Numbered from the stretch's first letter, positions 31,629-44,149 are shown. The stretch: 64,000 nt of DNA from Tricholoma matsutake (GCA_026075535.2 AP026546.1:9548001-9612000), one strand, 5' to 3'. Program-made: numbers and translations. The notes: generated by a model from the sequence alone, not told the origin.

Positions 31629-33928
31629 TTGAGCTCCAGGGTTCCAATCACTGTGAAGGATGTTAATGGTCAGGCTTTCACTGTCATGCTCGACTCTGCC
31701 TCGACAGCCACCCCACCTGACCCACCAGTGGCCCATGTGGCAGGTTTCATTGGAGTGACTAGTGATCAGCTTCCTACTGCCAATGATGGATCAGAATATG
31801 AGGGTTGGATTGTCACTGAGGATGAGGAAATGACTAGTATTGATTGGGCTCATAATTCTTTTACACCCATCACTAACCCGTTTTCCATTGAACCTCTCAA
31901 TCAGGCAAGCCATTCTCAACTATCCATCGACAATCATCCATTTATCATTGATACTGGGGCATCTGTCCATATTTCCCCCAACAAATCAGATTTTCTCACT
32001 CTTCATCCAGTTCAGCCATGTTCCATCAAAGGCATCAGCGGCACATCAATTGTTGCCATCGGAGTTGGCGACATCAAATTATGGGTTGCTCAAGGCACAT
32101 CAATCACATTACATGACATGCTCTATATTCCTAATGTGGCAGTTTGGCTTATTTCAGTGGGAACACTGGCTGATGACTCTAATGCTACAGCCCATTCCGA
32201 CAACTCCCTATGTTGGATCACTGACAAATCCACCAGTGCACTCATTGCCCAGGGATCTCAACTCTCCAAAAAGCTCTACACTCTTAACCTATATTCTGCT
32301 GCTGCTGATCATGCATTTACTGTACACAAACCTCTCAACCTGGAAAGGTGGCACTGCTGTCTCGGTCTTCCAAATTATCAGTCTCTTTGGGATATGGCCA
32401 AAAAGGGCACACTCACAGGTGTGCCTACTAGCTCTATCCCTAAACCTCCTAAATGTGAATCTTGTGTTCTTGGTAAACAGACCAGAACTCCTGTTCCTAA
32501 GACACATGAAGAGGGGAGAGGACATAGGGTGATGAGAAAGTTGGAAAAAGTGTGGGTGGATTTATTGGGCCCCCACACTGTCAAATCTCAGGATGGGAAT
32601 TTGTATGTTATGGATATAGGCAATGATTACACGTCTTTCCCTTGGTCAATACCTCTGCAAAATAAGGACGACTCTTTTCCAGAACTGAAAGCTTGGGAAC
32701 TTGCTTGGGAAAATGAGACTGGACTGAAAATTGGGACCTACATCACTGATAATGGCAAACTGAAGTCTCACAAAATGCAGGCTTGGTTGAAAATGCGAGG
32801 TACAGACCAACGATTTACTGCTCCACATACTTCTGCTCACATTGGTCATGTGGAACAGATGGCAAAGGCTTGGACTATGAGGATCTACTCAGGGTTACCA
32901 CCATTTCTTTGGGATGAATTTTACTTGACAGTGTCTCATTTACATGCAAAAACCATGACACAATCACTACAGGGTGTTACACCTTGGGAATTATGGTATG
33001 AGCACAAACCTGATTATTCATACTTGTGGGAGATCAGCTGTCAAGCTTTTGTCCTCATTCCTAAGAAGAACAATCCCAAAATCTTTGAACAGTCAATTGA
33101 ATGTGTATTGATTGGTTATGACTCCAAATCTAAATCATACCATTGCTACAACCAGGCTACTAGGAAGGTCTACAGTTTGTATCATGTTAAATTCCTTGTG
33201 AGTCATGATGGCCATTCACCACACATCCCTCCTGCTCTACATTCCGAGTCAACATGCATGGAGATTCAGGACAATAAACCTACTCATACATATCTACCTG
33301 TGAATGATGATGATGATCCCTTCCCTGCCCACAACCCCACCATTGAGGTCGACAATGGATGTGAATGAGCACTGACACCCTAGCACCCCCTGTACCCCTG
33401 TGCCATTCTTCTTGAATACCTGTCCATACTGAGAGGCATCCTGATGGTGGACCAACCACCACTAGGACAACAACAGCCATTCAGGAATCCTGAGAAAGTG
33501 CCATATGCATCAAAGAAGCATGGCATGCTCATTGTGCTGCTGTGGTAGCTGCTCAATTACTTGGCCCTGATCAAACACCCTCCCCGACTGATGGAAATAA
33601 CCCACTGACCATCGATCATGATCAGGACAACATCATCAAAGACCTATGTCAATCAGTAGATAACCTTGATCTAGGTGATCAGGCACATCAGCTTCAAGCC
33701 CTGATCTCAGAGATGGCAGATTTTGATCCAGAATCCCTTCAATTTGAAGATGAACCAAGGACATGGGAGGAGGCTAAGAACACCGTTGATGCTGAGAGAT
33801 GGAGGGAAGGCTATCTTGATGAGTTGAAATTCCTGAAAGACATGGGAGTTTACAAGCTTGTTCTGCAAGCTGAGGTACCCCAGGGGAAGCACAACCAAAA
33901 AGGGAAACCAATCTTCCATATTAAGTGA
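31629..33928 (+). pseudogene. Copia pol, first half (protease, integrase, start of RT)
   Basis: 31629-33368 is open for 579 codons. It holds the aspartic protease (FIIDTGASVHISPNKSDF at about 31942), the zinc-binding pre-integrase domain (LERWHCCLGLPNYQSLWDM; CESCVLGKQTRTPVPK) and the integrase core with catalytic D (VWVDLLGPH), D (ITDNGKLKSHK) and E (HIGHVEQMAKAW), then the Copia C-terminal pattern VLIGYDSKSKSYHCYN. After stops at 33366 and nearby, the frame at 33542-33928 carries the linker and RT start (PRTWEEAKNTVDAERWREGY; LKFLKDMGVYKLV). A TGA at 33926 and the hAT insertion at 34015 end this half. The frame resumes at 34861. Confidence 0.8.
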
Positions 33929-34014
33929 AATGAAACTGGGAAGCCCATCCCCTGGAAAGTATGTGTTGTATTCAAAGGCAATGAACAAATCTATGGTAGA
34001 GACTATACTAAAAA

Positions 34015-34852
34015 TAGTGTTTAAAGGTCCAGTCCAGTCTGGTTTTTGACTTCCAAATGGGGCAACTGGCAACTGCAACCAGTCTAGGACTGACCCAGAT
34101 ATTGGAGGACCGCAACTGGACCCTTTAGGACTGGTCCTAATCAGTCCATGGACCAAAAAAAGACTGGTTTGGACCAGTCTTTTGTCATAAAATTTATCAT
34201 GCCAAATAACCCATATGTATCTCAACAAATATGACCATTACCTCATATATACTATATTCATGGATAGAGATTGTAATGCTCCATAGACTGATCCAACATT
34301 TAAGCAATTCTGTCAAGATTTGACTGAGATATGGCCAAAACTGAAAGGACATGCATTCAAGTTGCAGTTTGTAGTTTGTAATTTGTAGTTTGTAGTTGCA
34401 CTCATTTGGGCTGTTATATGAATAAAATCCCATGGTACAGATGATTAGATGTGTTGTTGTTACTTTTATGATGTCATATAGCTGTACAAAAAAAATTATA
34501 GCTCAGGTAATAAACAATGCAATCAAAGTTGTTCTGATACAACAAAATACTTGTACAAAAATGTTTTTGGTCATATCTCAACCAATTCTTGACCGTTTTT
34601 GATGATCCAGGGACCGAAAATGAAGTAAATATGTGTGGGAGTAAGGTCTAACATACGTTCAGACAAAAGACCAGTCGCAACCGGTTTGAACCAGTTTTTC
34701 ATCGGTCCTACTATATTTTTCAAAATGAAAGACCAGCAACTGGACTGACAAAGACCAGTCCATAAATAGACCACTGGTCCAGTCCTAATTGGTCCAGTTC
34801 AGTTCAGTTTCAGTCTTTTTTTCGGTCCTACAGACTGGACCTTTAAACACTA
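34015..34852. mobile_element. hAT-type non-autonomous element, 838 bp
   Basis: Ends TAGTGTTTAAAGGTCCAGTC and, inverted, TAGTGTTTAAAGGTCCAGTC (20-bp match). Flanked by actaaaaa (34007-34014) and actaaaac (34853-34860), an 8-bp duplication with one mismatch. The interior repeats gacca(g)t/ggtcc motifs many times near both ends and has a small tgtagtt array at about 34370-34400. No coding frame. It splits the reverse transcriptase of the Copia element. Confidence 0.85.
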
Positions 34853-34860
34853 ACTAAAAC

Positions 34861-36161
34861 CACCTCACCCACTGTGCACATGGAATCTTGGTGGATCCTG
34901 TTGCATATTGCTGCCTTTTTGGGTTGGGATGCACAACAGATTGACATAAAGACAGCTTTCCTATATGGGTTTCTACTGGATGATGAAGTACAATACATGC
35001 AACAACCATCTGACTTCAAAGAACCTGGGAAGGAGGACTGGGTATGGGAACTTCAACATGGGTTGTACAGTATGAAACAGAGTGGGCAAATATGGAATCA
35101 GATGCTTAACACACAGATGATTAAATGGGGATTTACTCACCTATCTTGTGAGTCTTGCATATGCTATCACAGATTGGACTCCAGCATCATTATTGCAGCA
35201 GTTCATGTTGATGATTACCTGTCAATTGCTAATTCAAAGGAGGAGAATGAGCAGTTTAAAGACCAGATGCATAAGGTCTGGACTATTTCTGAGCTTGGGA
35301 CAGGTCATTTTATTGTAGGGATTGCTGTATCTTGGGACCAAGCCACATGTACCATTGCACTTTTGCAGATGGCACTTATTGACAAGATAGTCGAACAATT
35401 TAGTCAGAAGGAAGCCCACCCAGTCTCCATGCCTCTGGAACCTGGCTCCAAACTACAATGGCCTAACCCTCAGCTCGTTTCCTCAGAAGACCTTCTACAG
35501 CTCTCTAAACTCCCATATCAATCACTTGTAGGATGTCTCCTGTACTTGGCAATTTCTACTCATCCTGACATTTCACATGCAGTACAACAACTATCACAGT
35601 ATCTCTTTTGAACATTGGGCTGCTGCCATCAGGTTGGTGAGATACCTCAAGGGGACAAGGGATGTGAAACTCTATCTTGGTGGTGATCTCCCCATAAATC
35701 TTCATGCTTTTAGTGACTCTGACTGGGCTAATTGCCTTGATACATGTCGCACCATTGGAGGCTATGTTTTTTCTCCTAGGTCTGGTGCTGTCTCTTGGAC
35801 ATCCTGTAAACAGAAAGTTGTCGCCACTTCATCTTGTAAAGCTGAATACATAGCTGCATTTGAAGCGGCTAAAGAGTGTATTTGGCTGTGCACTCTTCTA
35901 CATTCCATCAGTTATCAACAGACAATCCCAATGACTATTTACTGTGACAATTCAGTGACAAAGACCCTGTCTGAAGACCCCCTTCTCCACTCTCGTGTCA
36001 AACATATCAATATCAAATACCATTTCCTCCATGAGCATGTCCAATCCAATGACTTACATCTCTCTTATGTGCATACCCATCAAAATATTGCCAACCTGTT
36101 CGCAAAGGCCCTTGACATTAAACAATTTACCTACCTGAGGAACTTCTTGGGTCTCCACTAA
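34861..36161 (+). pseudogene. Copia pol, second half (RT core and RNase H)
   Basis: 34874-35611 carries the RT core: WDAQQIDIKTAFLYGFLLDD, then the catalytic pair in VHVDDYLSIAN (about 35200) and PYQSLVGCLLYLA near the end. 35577-36161 is the RNase H, with LHAFSDSDWANCLDTCRTIG, GGYVFSPRSGAVSW, KAEYIAAFEAAKECIWL and YCDNSV, and ends normally with LGLH and TAA at 36161. The change of frame at 35577-35611 is a disabling frameshift. Together with the first half this is a nearly complete Copia pol in the usual order protease-integrase-RT-RNase H. Confidence 0.8.
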
Positions 36162-36190
36162 TGTGATTCCATGCAAGGAGGAGTGCTCAT

Positions 36191-36202
36191 GGTGAGGAGG
36201 AG
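36191..36202 (+). promoter_or_regulatory. Polypurine tract
   Basis: ggtgaggaggag lies immediately 5' of the 3' LTR and is the expected primer for plus-strand synthesis. Confidence 0.75.
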
Positions 36203-36560
36203 TGTTGAGAATGCTCATTATCACACCATGGGCATATGTGATCATGCATCTGATGTGTGTGCTATTTATAGCTTATCTCTTTGATGCATCATTTTGTAGG
36301 TACCTTTGTGCTGTTTATTCCTTTCATTTGTTGTGTAGCTGGCCTCACATATATACAGAGTAGACAGTCAACTGTTCACCTCAGTCACTTGTACAGCGAC
36401 TGAGGTGAGCGCATTTGTTATCACTCAATTATGGATCATTACTTATTGTACCTATAGTTAAACTCTGATTATGCTAGGTACAGTACTTGTATTATTACAG
36501 TCACTTGTACAGAGACTGAGCTAAACTCTGATTACGCTCAGGTAAGCATTTTTTGTTCTT
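36203..36560 (+). mobile_element. Copia 3' LTR
   Basis: Matches the 5' LTR from TGTTGAGAATG through aactctgattacgct (36535). The last 25 bases differ from the 5' LTR, so the right end is uncertain. No 5-bp duplication was found around the element. Confidence 0.7.
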
Positions 36561-36785
36561 TTGTTCAGACCAACTAACATCATTTTGTAGGCTCTAACAT
36601 TGTTATTACAATGTTATAACCCCAAAACCCCAACCCTCCACCACCCACTGCTGTGAGCATCTGCTCATGGAGTGGATAACAGAACAGGGCCGCCTCGCTA
36701 GCTACTGACAATGAATGATGGGTAGTGGAGTCGATGACAAACAGTGACAATGATGACTGACAAGGGGCTGCAAGGTAAGCATGCC

Positions 36786-37187
36786 TGTTAGGGTGACACC
36801 CACTATCTGCTAGCTAAGACCGTGCGGGTTCTCTCTACAAGAAGGGGGTGGGATCTGCGCTTGTGATGGGGGAATTGATGGTTTTGATGCGAGGGGTTAT
36901 TAATAGGTGAGTTTGTTGAGATAGGCCTTTCACACCCAAAACGTAGGTGGAATACCTAAGAGAACACAACTGGGGTCCCCTAGGCATATATTTAGGGTTT
37001 ATATACTATGTTACATATATTGTACATTGTTGTTACCGACGCACTCGTACATGTGCGTACATTTTGATGCATGTGAAATAAAATTCTCATGCTATCAAAA
37101 TGTAGCGTCATTTGGTGTCATGTAGCGTAATTTGACATAATAAAATAAAAATGAAAGTTTATTAGGTAATGGGGTGGTTTCCTAACA
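36786..37187 (+). mobile_element. Solo LTR, family A, copy 4
   Basis: 402 bp, TGTTAGGGTGACACC...GGTTTCCTAACA, flanked by a perfect 5-bp duplication ATGCC (36781-36785 and 37188-37192). tttatatactatg then aataaa are present. It has more CpG than the other family-A copies, so it is probably the youngest. Confidence 0.92.
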
Positions 37188-38223
37188 ATGCCCCACCATC
37201 CCACACATCCCTCCTCAACTGAATGTAACAAACCCCATCCATCAGGACCACCCCTTCACTTGCAAATGCAAGCCTGGGGTGGTGTTTTCTTCTTTTAGTC
37301 CTATGGAGGTTACTGGAAATGAGGGAGTGGTGATGGTGGGGAGGGGCAATGATGAGATGGCGGGGAGGGGACAATGGCACAACATGGATGACAAGATGGT
37401 GGGGAGGGGGGAGTAACAAGACAGTGGGGAAGGGAATGATGGCACAATGCAGCCTAAACAATGCTTAGCATTGTTTAGGCCCGGTAAGTTTTCTTCTTCT
37501 TTCTTTCATATTTAATTGTACTGACTACTTGTTTTACAGGTTGATACTACCACCATAAGCCTGAAAAATGACAAGATGGTGGGGAGGGGAACAGTGAACT
37601 TTTTGCAACTTTTTCAATTCCAAAAACCTCTATTATAAGTTCAGGAAAAGTCTGACAAATCACCAAAATATTAGAGGAGATAGAGCTTGTCAAAGACTGG
37701 CAGGTTCCTTCTGGGATAAAAAGATTTTGGCCAGCCATTGCCACAATAGGAGTGGATAGAGGATGAGAAATCATGGGGGTCCTCTCCTAGATGAAAAGAT
37801 TCTGTCCAGTTGTTGTTGAGATATGTCAAAAAGCCAAAAAACCGGACTTTTAAACACTATTGGCAAGCCCTTACCCTTGGACCTTTATGACAATCATTGA
37901 TGCATTGTTGGCATTTGCTGCAATGATAGACTATTTTAACCCCACACAAGTGTTTGTACATCATTTGAATTTGAAAACACATTGTCAGCATTTGCCACAA
38001 TGATAGATTGCATTTTTCCCATACAGCCTCAGTAAGTCTGGCATAACCTCATTCTCCATGATGAGAACTGAGAACTTTATGCAGAATATAACAGGGCTTA
38101 TTGCCATGTACTATCAGATTCTTGCACCCTGTATCCTCCTCAACATACATGTGTCAATGCAAGCTGTCCATGCAGCAGAACAGAAAAGCTATTGAAGAAG
38201 GCAGAACAATAGCAGGGGGTTTT
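37188..38223. other. No gene seen
   Basis: G/A-rich low-complexity tract (37320-37440). Perfect palindrome at 37452-37480 (14-bp arms, one-base centre). At 37840-37862 ggacttttaaacacta looks like an orphan right end of the hAT family at 34015. No coding frame. Confidence 0.5.
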
Positions 38224-38589
38224 TGTAAGGGGACTAGGGGGGTGCCCTGTGTGTTTTTCCTATTTTTTATGTTTGTCCTATATTTTTCCCCACCTCATTT
38301 TCTTCTATTCTTCATTTTCTATGATTTTTCCAGATTTTATTACTAATTTTCCCTTGCTATCATGTTTGTACATGTTGACACTTTTATATTTAGAGGCGGA
38401 GTACCCCTTCTGACACATACCCCTTGGTATGATGTCATTTGGCAGCCTATCTCCGCCTATCTCCGCCTTTTTCTATTTTTAGGTTATATTTGATTTTTGT
38501 CATCTTCACATATACTGGGCATCAGCAAGGGGATCCTTAGAGTTTTCTCTTCGGATTTCCCTTTGCTAGAGGCTTAGGTTGCCCTTATA
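38224..38589 (+). mobile_element. Gypsy 5' LTR
   Basis: 366 bp, TGTAAGGGGACTAGG...GCCCTTATA, nearly identical to 43689-44064 (a few substitutions, and a roughly 10-bp indel near 38440). A 5-bp TSD GTTTT lies at 38219-38223 and again at 44065-44069, after the 3' LTR. Low LTR divergence implies a fairly recent insertion. Confidence 0.92.
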
Positions 38590-38755
38590 GTAGAAAACTC
38601 TCCCCTAAGGCCCAAAAATCGCGAACACGCTGCCCAAAATAGGCAGGTACAGACTGGACAACACTTCCCAAAGCTCCATAGAGTCCCTACACACCATTCC
38701 AGATAATCTCGCCTTTATTACGCTGCCATTTTCGCCAAACGTGCTCCCTAGCGAC

Positions 38756-39778
38756 ATGGACACATCAGAATGCTTCGACGTGCTTGAAAGTGATGTTTCC
38801 AGAATGCACGCGCAAATCGACTCGCTTAAATCTACGATTGAAAACTTTGTTAGGACCCTCCAGGCTAACCCTATGACCAATAGTTCCCCCTTTACGACTC
38901 CAAGCGCACCCAACAATGACGTTTTGCCAAACGTGTCCACTAAGGAACGTGCCCAGATCAAACCGTCCCCCCCCCGCTGAATTTAATGGTGCACATGCGC
39001 AGGGATGTGCATTCCTTAATTCCTGTGAGTTATACATTAGTCTCCAGTCACATCAATTCGTCGATGAGGCTGCAAAAATTTATTGGGCCTTCACATACAT
39101 GAAATCTGAACGCGCCTATCTCTATGTGGACTGTATCCTACGTCAAACTAAAGAACTCGGTTCTCTACCTTTCTCCACTTGGGGTGACTTTTGAGCTGAG
39201 TTCGTACGCCACTTCTGCCCCCTCAATGAATGCCACCGAGCAGTGACACAACTTGAGTCATCCACTTACCACCAGGGATGCTCAACCGAGAAATTCAGGA
39301 CCAGATTGCACAGATGTTGGAAGGGCGCCCAGTGGATGATGATATCCTTGCTTGGTATGAAGCTGCTTCACTCTGTGATGAGAACTGACTCACAAATGTG
39401 GCGTTTAATGCTGCATTCCATGCTCCAACTACCACTCATACACCCTCCACCTTCAATCGAAGTCTCCCCCACCCTAACCCCATTCCTGTTCGTCAAACTC
39501 CCACACCAGCTGTCAATGTCCCAGTACCAATGGATGTTGATGCAGCCTGCAGCTGTGCACGTAAGTTGGATCTCTGCTACCATTGTGGGGAACCTGGACA
39601 CAGGGCTGGAGCATGTCCCCATTGTCAGGATATTTGTATGCTCACCCCCGAGGGACAAGACAAACTCCTGCAAGATTTGTTGGCGCTTGTAGATGTTGAG
39701 GAAGCGAAGGATCAAGTTGCAGAGGAGATTAAGTTGGAAGTTGTAGAGGAGCAGGATTTTCCTATTTGCAGCGAGTGA
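38756..39778 (+). pseudogene. Gypsy gag
   Basis: Starts MDTSECFDVLESDVSRMHAQ with a short coiled-coil-like N-terminus. A run of nine C at about 38969 marks a frameshift. The retrotransposon-gag domain then reads VDEAAKIYWAFTYMKSERAY, TKELGSLPFSTWGDF, with TGA stops at 39192 and 39386. A single CCHC zinc knuckle, CYHCGEPGHRAGACPH (about 39577-39624), binds the RNA. The frame ends at 39778 and overlaps pol, which begins one frame back at about 39766, so the natural link may be a -1 frameshift. Confidence 0.75.
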
Positions 39779-42700
39779 ATCGTACACCCTCACTGCCTGT
39801 CCATAACCGCTTTGAAGTCTTGTCAGTTGAATCCCTGGAGAATGAATCCATTTCTGTGACTGCTCCCCTCTCTGACCCTTCGAAGTTGGCTAAAGACATA
39901 CCTGCTCTCCCCATCTCTCCTTCTACTCCACGTCCCAAAATTAAATGATGGGAGCGTAAACTACCACGAAAGTATATTGTGGCATCCACTCCCTCTGCAC
40001 ATTCCTTAAACCTAGCCATCAAACTGCAGATGACCGACACTGGACAGATACTTGGTGTCTCTGCGCTCCTGGACTCTGGTGCGACTGGTCTCTTCATCGA
40101 TTCCCATCTGGTACAACAACATTGCCTAAATACTCGCTCACTCTCACATCCGATACCTGTATATAACGTGGATGGATCCCCAAATGAAGCTGGTGCCATC
40201 CAAGAGGTTGCAGACCTGGTTCTCCATTACAAAGATCATAGTGAGCATGCCCTTTTTGCTGTCACACAATTAGGAAAGCAAAAGGTGATTTTGGGATATC
40301 CATGGCTTTGAGACCATAACCCAGAGGTCAACTGGCGTACCGGGGAGGTCACCATGAGCCGATGTCCATCCCACTGTTGGACATGTTTCACAGAAGCCAG
40401 GCAAGAACGTCGTGGACAGAAGGCAGCAATACGACGTACTCAGAAATGTTGTGCTGGACCCCTGCCTATACCTGAAGTGGAATTGGAAGGGGTTCCTGAT
40501 CTAATGCCAGACTCGGATGATGATGATGAGGACCCAGAGGAAGCGGAGGAGGGTGATCGGATCTTCTACACTGCGATTCGCTCATCGCATGAGGTGTGTG
40601 CCACATCGAACATATCCCAATGCCTTGCCGAGGCCTTCCACAAAAACAACGCTGCTAAATCCTCTACTAACTCCTTACTCCCTCATCTCCATGAGTTTGA
40701 AGACATGTTCTCCAAGGAGTCATTTGACTCTCTTCCTGCACGCAAGCCATGGGATCACGCAATCAAACTCACCCCTGGCGCAACCCCTTCATCCTGCAAG
40801 GTCTATCCTCTCTCTCTGGAAGAACAACGGCAGCTTGACCAGTTCATTGACGAGCACCTGGCCTCTGGACGTATTCAACCATCAAAGTCACCCATGGCCT
40901 CTCCCTTTTTCTTTGTCAAGAAGAAGGATGGCTCACTTCGACCGGTTCAAGACTACAGAAGGCTCAACAACATCACGGTCAAAAATCGCTACCCACTACC
41001 CCTCATCTCTGAACTCATAAACCAGCTCCGTGGAGCCCAATACTTCACCAAGCTCGATGTCTGTTGGGGCTATAATAATGTGAGGATAAAGGAGGGAGAT
41101 GAGTGGAAGGCAGCCTTTCATACCAACCGTGGTCTTTCTGAACTGCTTGTCATGTTCTTTGGCCTTACTAATAGCCCTGCCACCTTTCAGACCATGATGA
41201 ACGACATCTTCCATGACCTCATCCTCGAAGGCATTGTCTGCATCTATCTCGATGACATCCTCATCTTCACTCGCACGGTTGAAGAGCACCGTCGCATCAC
41301 ACGCCTCGTCCTAGAGCGACTTCAACGGTACAAACTCTACCTTTGTCAGGACAAATGCGAGTTCAAAAGGACCAAGATTGAGTACCTTGGCCTGATTATC
41401 TTGGAGGGTCAAGTGGAGATGGATCCTATCAAGGTAAACGGGGTCACAGCTTGGCCGACGCCCACAAACAAGAAGGAGGTGCAGTCTTTCCTGGGCTTCA
41501 TCAATTTCTATCGGCATTTTATCAAGGATTTCTCACATCATGCACGACCACTGTTCAACTTGACAGGAAAGGAGGCATGGAGGTGGGATAATGCACAACA
41601 GGAGGCATTCAAAAAGCTTAAGGAGATGGTCACTTCCACTCCGATCCTTACCTTTGCTGATGATTTGCATCCTTTTCGTGTAGAAGCCAACAGTTCTGAC
41701 TTTGCGACGGGCGCCGTGTTGTCTCAGCAGTCTCCGGAGGACCAGAAGTGGCATCCTGTTGCATTCTACTCCAAAAGCCTTAGTGTTGTAGAGTGAAACT
41801 ACGAGATCCATGACAAGGAGATGTTGGTGATAATGCGTGCACTTGAGGAGTGGCGACACTTCCTCGAGGGTGCCCAACACAAGGTGGAAATTTGGACAGA
41901 TCACAAGAATCTTGAGTACTTCATGATGGCCAAGAAATTGAACCATCGTCAAGCTCGTTGGTCCCTGTATCTATCTAGATTTGACTTCTCCTTGCACCAC
42001 TGTCTGGGTCGCAGCATGGGGAAGACCGATGCCCTATCCAGACGTGCAGACCATGGGGATGGCAGCGGTGACAACCAAAACATTGTGCTGTTGCAGCCAG
42101 ACCTGTTCACCATTCGGGCACTGGAAGGCATCGCACCCCAGGGTGAGGAGTGGGACATCCTATGTGACATTCATCATGCAAACCGTAGCAGTTTACATGA
42201 GGATGTTGTCACCTGAGCTGTTAAAGAACTGAGGAAGGGATCGACCCTTTCCTTACGTGCGGCAGAGTGGGCTGAAAAGGAGGACTTGTTGTATTTCAGG
42301 GATCGCATCTATGTTCCCAATGACCCAGACCTTTGCCGGCGCATCATATCCCAACACCATGACTCACAGATTGCTGGCCACCCCAGACGCTGGAAGACCT
42401 TGGAGCTCACCTCACAGAACTATTGGTGGCCACAAATGTCATGGCTCATTGGTCAGTATTGTTGCACTTGTGACCTTTGCTTACGCACCAAGGTCCCTCG
42501 TCGCAAGCCTATTGGTGAGCTACACCCTCTTCCTGTTCCAGAGAGTCGTTGGGATGTCATCAGCGTCGACTTTGTGGTGGAATTGCCAGAGTCAAACGGG
42601 TTTGATGCAGTGATGTGCACAGTTGACTCAGTGGGAAAATGTGCTCACTTCATTCCCACTCACACCACTGTCAGTGCCCTAGGTGCCGCTCGACTCTACC

Positions 42701-43647
42701 TCCACCACGTGTGGAAATTACATGGACTTCCTGGTGCCTTCCTCTCAGATCGTGGCCCTCAGTTCATGGCAGAGTTCACTCGTGAGCTGTACCGACTCCT
42801 GGGGATCAAACTTCTCGCTTCAACCGCTTATCACCCACAAACTGATGGCCAGATGGAGTGAGTCAACCAGGAACTGGAGCAGTACATCTGCCTCTTTGTC
42901 AATGAACGCCAGGACGATTGGGATGATCTCCTTCCTCTGGCCAAGTTTGGATACAACAACCATGTCCATGCTTCCACTCAGCAGACCCCTTTCCTCTTAG
43001 ACACTGGACGACATCCACGCATGGGATTTGAACCTCACCAAACTCCCTCACACATCGAGATGGTGAATGAGTTCACAGAACACATGAGGGATAGCTTGGA
43101 GGAGGCAAGGGCAGCCTTAGCAAAGGCGAAGGATGACATGGCATGATTTTACAACCAACGCCACTCCCCAACCCCTCAGTACAAGGTCAGTGATCGAGTT
43201 TATCTTGACTCCAGTGACATCTCCACTACACGTCCATCCAAGAAACTCACTCATCGCTTCTTGGGACCTTTCCCCATTGTCAAGTGCATTGGAATGCATG
43301 CCTATTGTCTATGCCTCCCAGCCTCCATGTCCAGACTCCATCCCATCTTCCATGTCGTAAAATTGCTTCCAGCTCCCCCAGATCCGTTCCCGGGACACCA
43401 TTCACACCCACCACCACCACCTACAGTGATCGAGGGAGAACCCCAATACAAAGTCGAGTCAATCTTGGACAGCCAATTGCGTCGAGGAAAACTCCAGTAT
43501 TTGGTACATTGGAAGGGTTATTGGTATGAGGAGAACTCATGGGTCAAAGAGTCTGACGTAAATGCCCCTCGGTTAATCAAGGAATTCCACCAACGGCACA
43601 CTGCTGCACTGCGTTGCATTCAAGTCATGGACTTTGGCCGTATGTGA
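39766..43647 (+). pseudogene. Gypsy (chromovirus) pol with six TGA stops and no frameshift
   Basis: One frame covers protease (ALLDSGATGLFID, about 40065), reverse transcriptase (FFFVKKKDGSLRPVQDYRRL; catalytic YLDDILIF at about 41245), RNase H (NYEIHDKEMLVIMRALEEW; KTDALSRRADHGDG), the H2C2 integrase zinc site (ISQHHDSQIAGHPRR...CDLCLRTK), the integrase core (ISVDFVVELPES; LSDRGPQFMAEFTRELY; AYHPQTDGQME) and a C-terminal chromodomain (YKVESILDSQLRRGKLQ...VHWKGY; about 43445-43590). Internal stops lie at 39946, 40309, 41794, 42214, 42859 and 43144. All are TGA, and at most of them the family has arginine. The real stop is at 43645. LTRs, TSD and polypurine tract are present, so this is a complete but silenced element. 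Confidence 0.88.
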
Positions 43648-43669
43648 TTTTGAATGCATCGGGGCGATG

Positions 43670-43688
43670 CATCTTAGAGAGGGGGTGA
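43670..43688 (+). promoter_or_regulatory. Gypsy polypurine tract
   Basis: The purine run agagagggggtga lies immediately 5' of the 3' LTR. Confidence 0.7.
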
Positions 43689-44064
43689 TGTAAGGGGACT
43701 AGGGGGGTGCCCTGTGTGTTTTTCCTATTTTTTATGTTCATCCTATATTTTTCCCCACCTCATTTTCTTCTATTCTTCATTTTCTATGATTTTTCCAGAT
43801 TTTATTACTAATTTTCCCTTCCTATCATGTTTGTACATGTTGACACTTTTATATTTAGAGGTGGAGTACCCCTTCCGACACATACCCCTTGGTATGATGT
43901 CATTCGGAGGCCTTGATCCGCCTATCTCCGCCTATCTCCGCCTTTTTCTATTTTTAGGTTATATTTGATTTTTGTCATCTTCACATATACTGGGCATCAG
44001 CAAGGGGATCCTTAGAGTTTTCTCTTTGGATTTCCCTTTGCTAGAGGCTTAGGTTGCCCTTATA
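43689..44064 (+). mobile_element. Gypsy 3' LTR
   Basis: 376 bp, TGTAAGGGG...CCCTTATA, followed by the TSD GTTTT (44065-44069). Confidence 0.92.
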
Positions 44065-44149
44065 GTTTTTTACACTCATGATAATGGTGCACTCCCAGTT
44101 TGTTCCATCCATCTGTACTGTGACAGTGAGTTTGCAAGGTAGTGGAAGC

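Noticed and set aside
34370..34400. CRISPR-like or telomere-like array (tgtagtt repeats)
   Set aside because: Only about four imperfect 7-bp units without spacers, inside a hAT element.
39766..43647. UGA recoded as an amino acid
   Set aside because: The F-box gene and the gypsy pol itself end naturally at TGA, and CpG decay explains the internal stops more simply.
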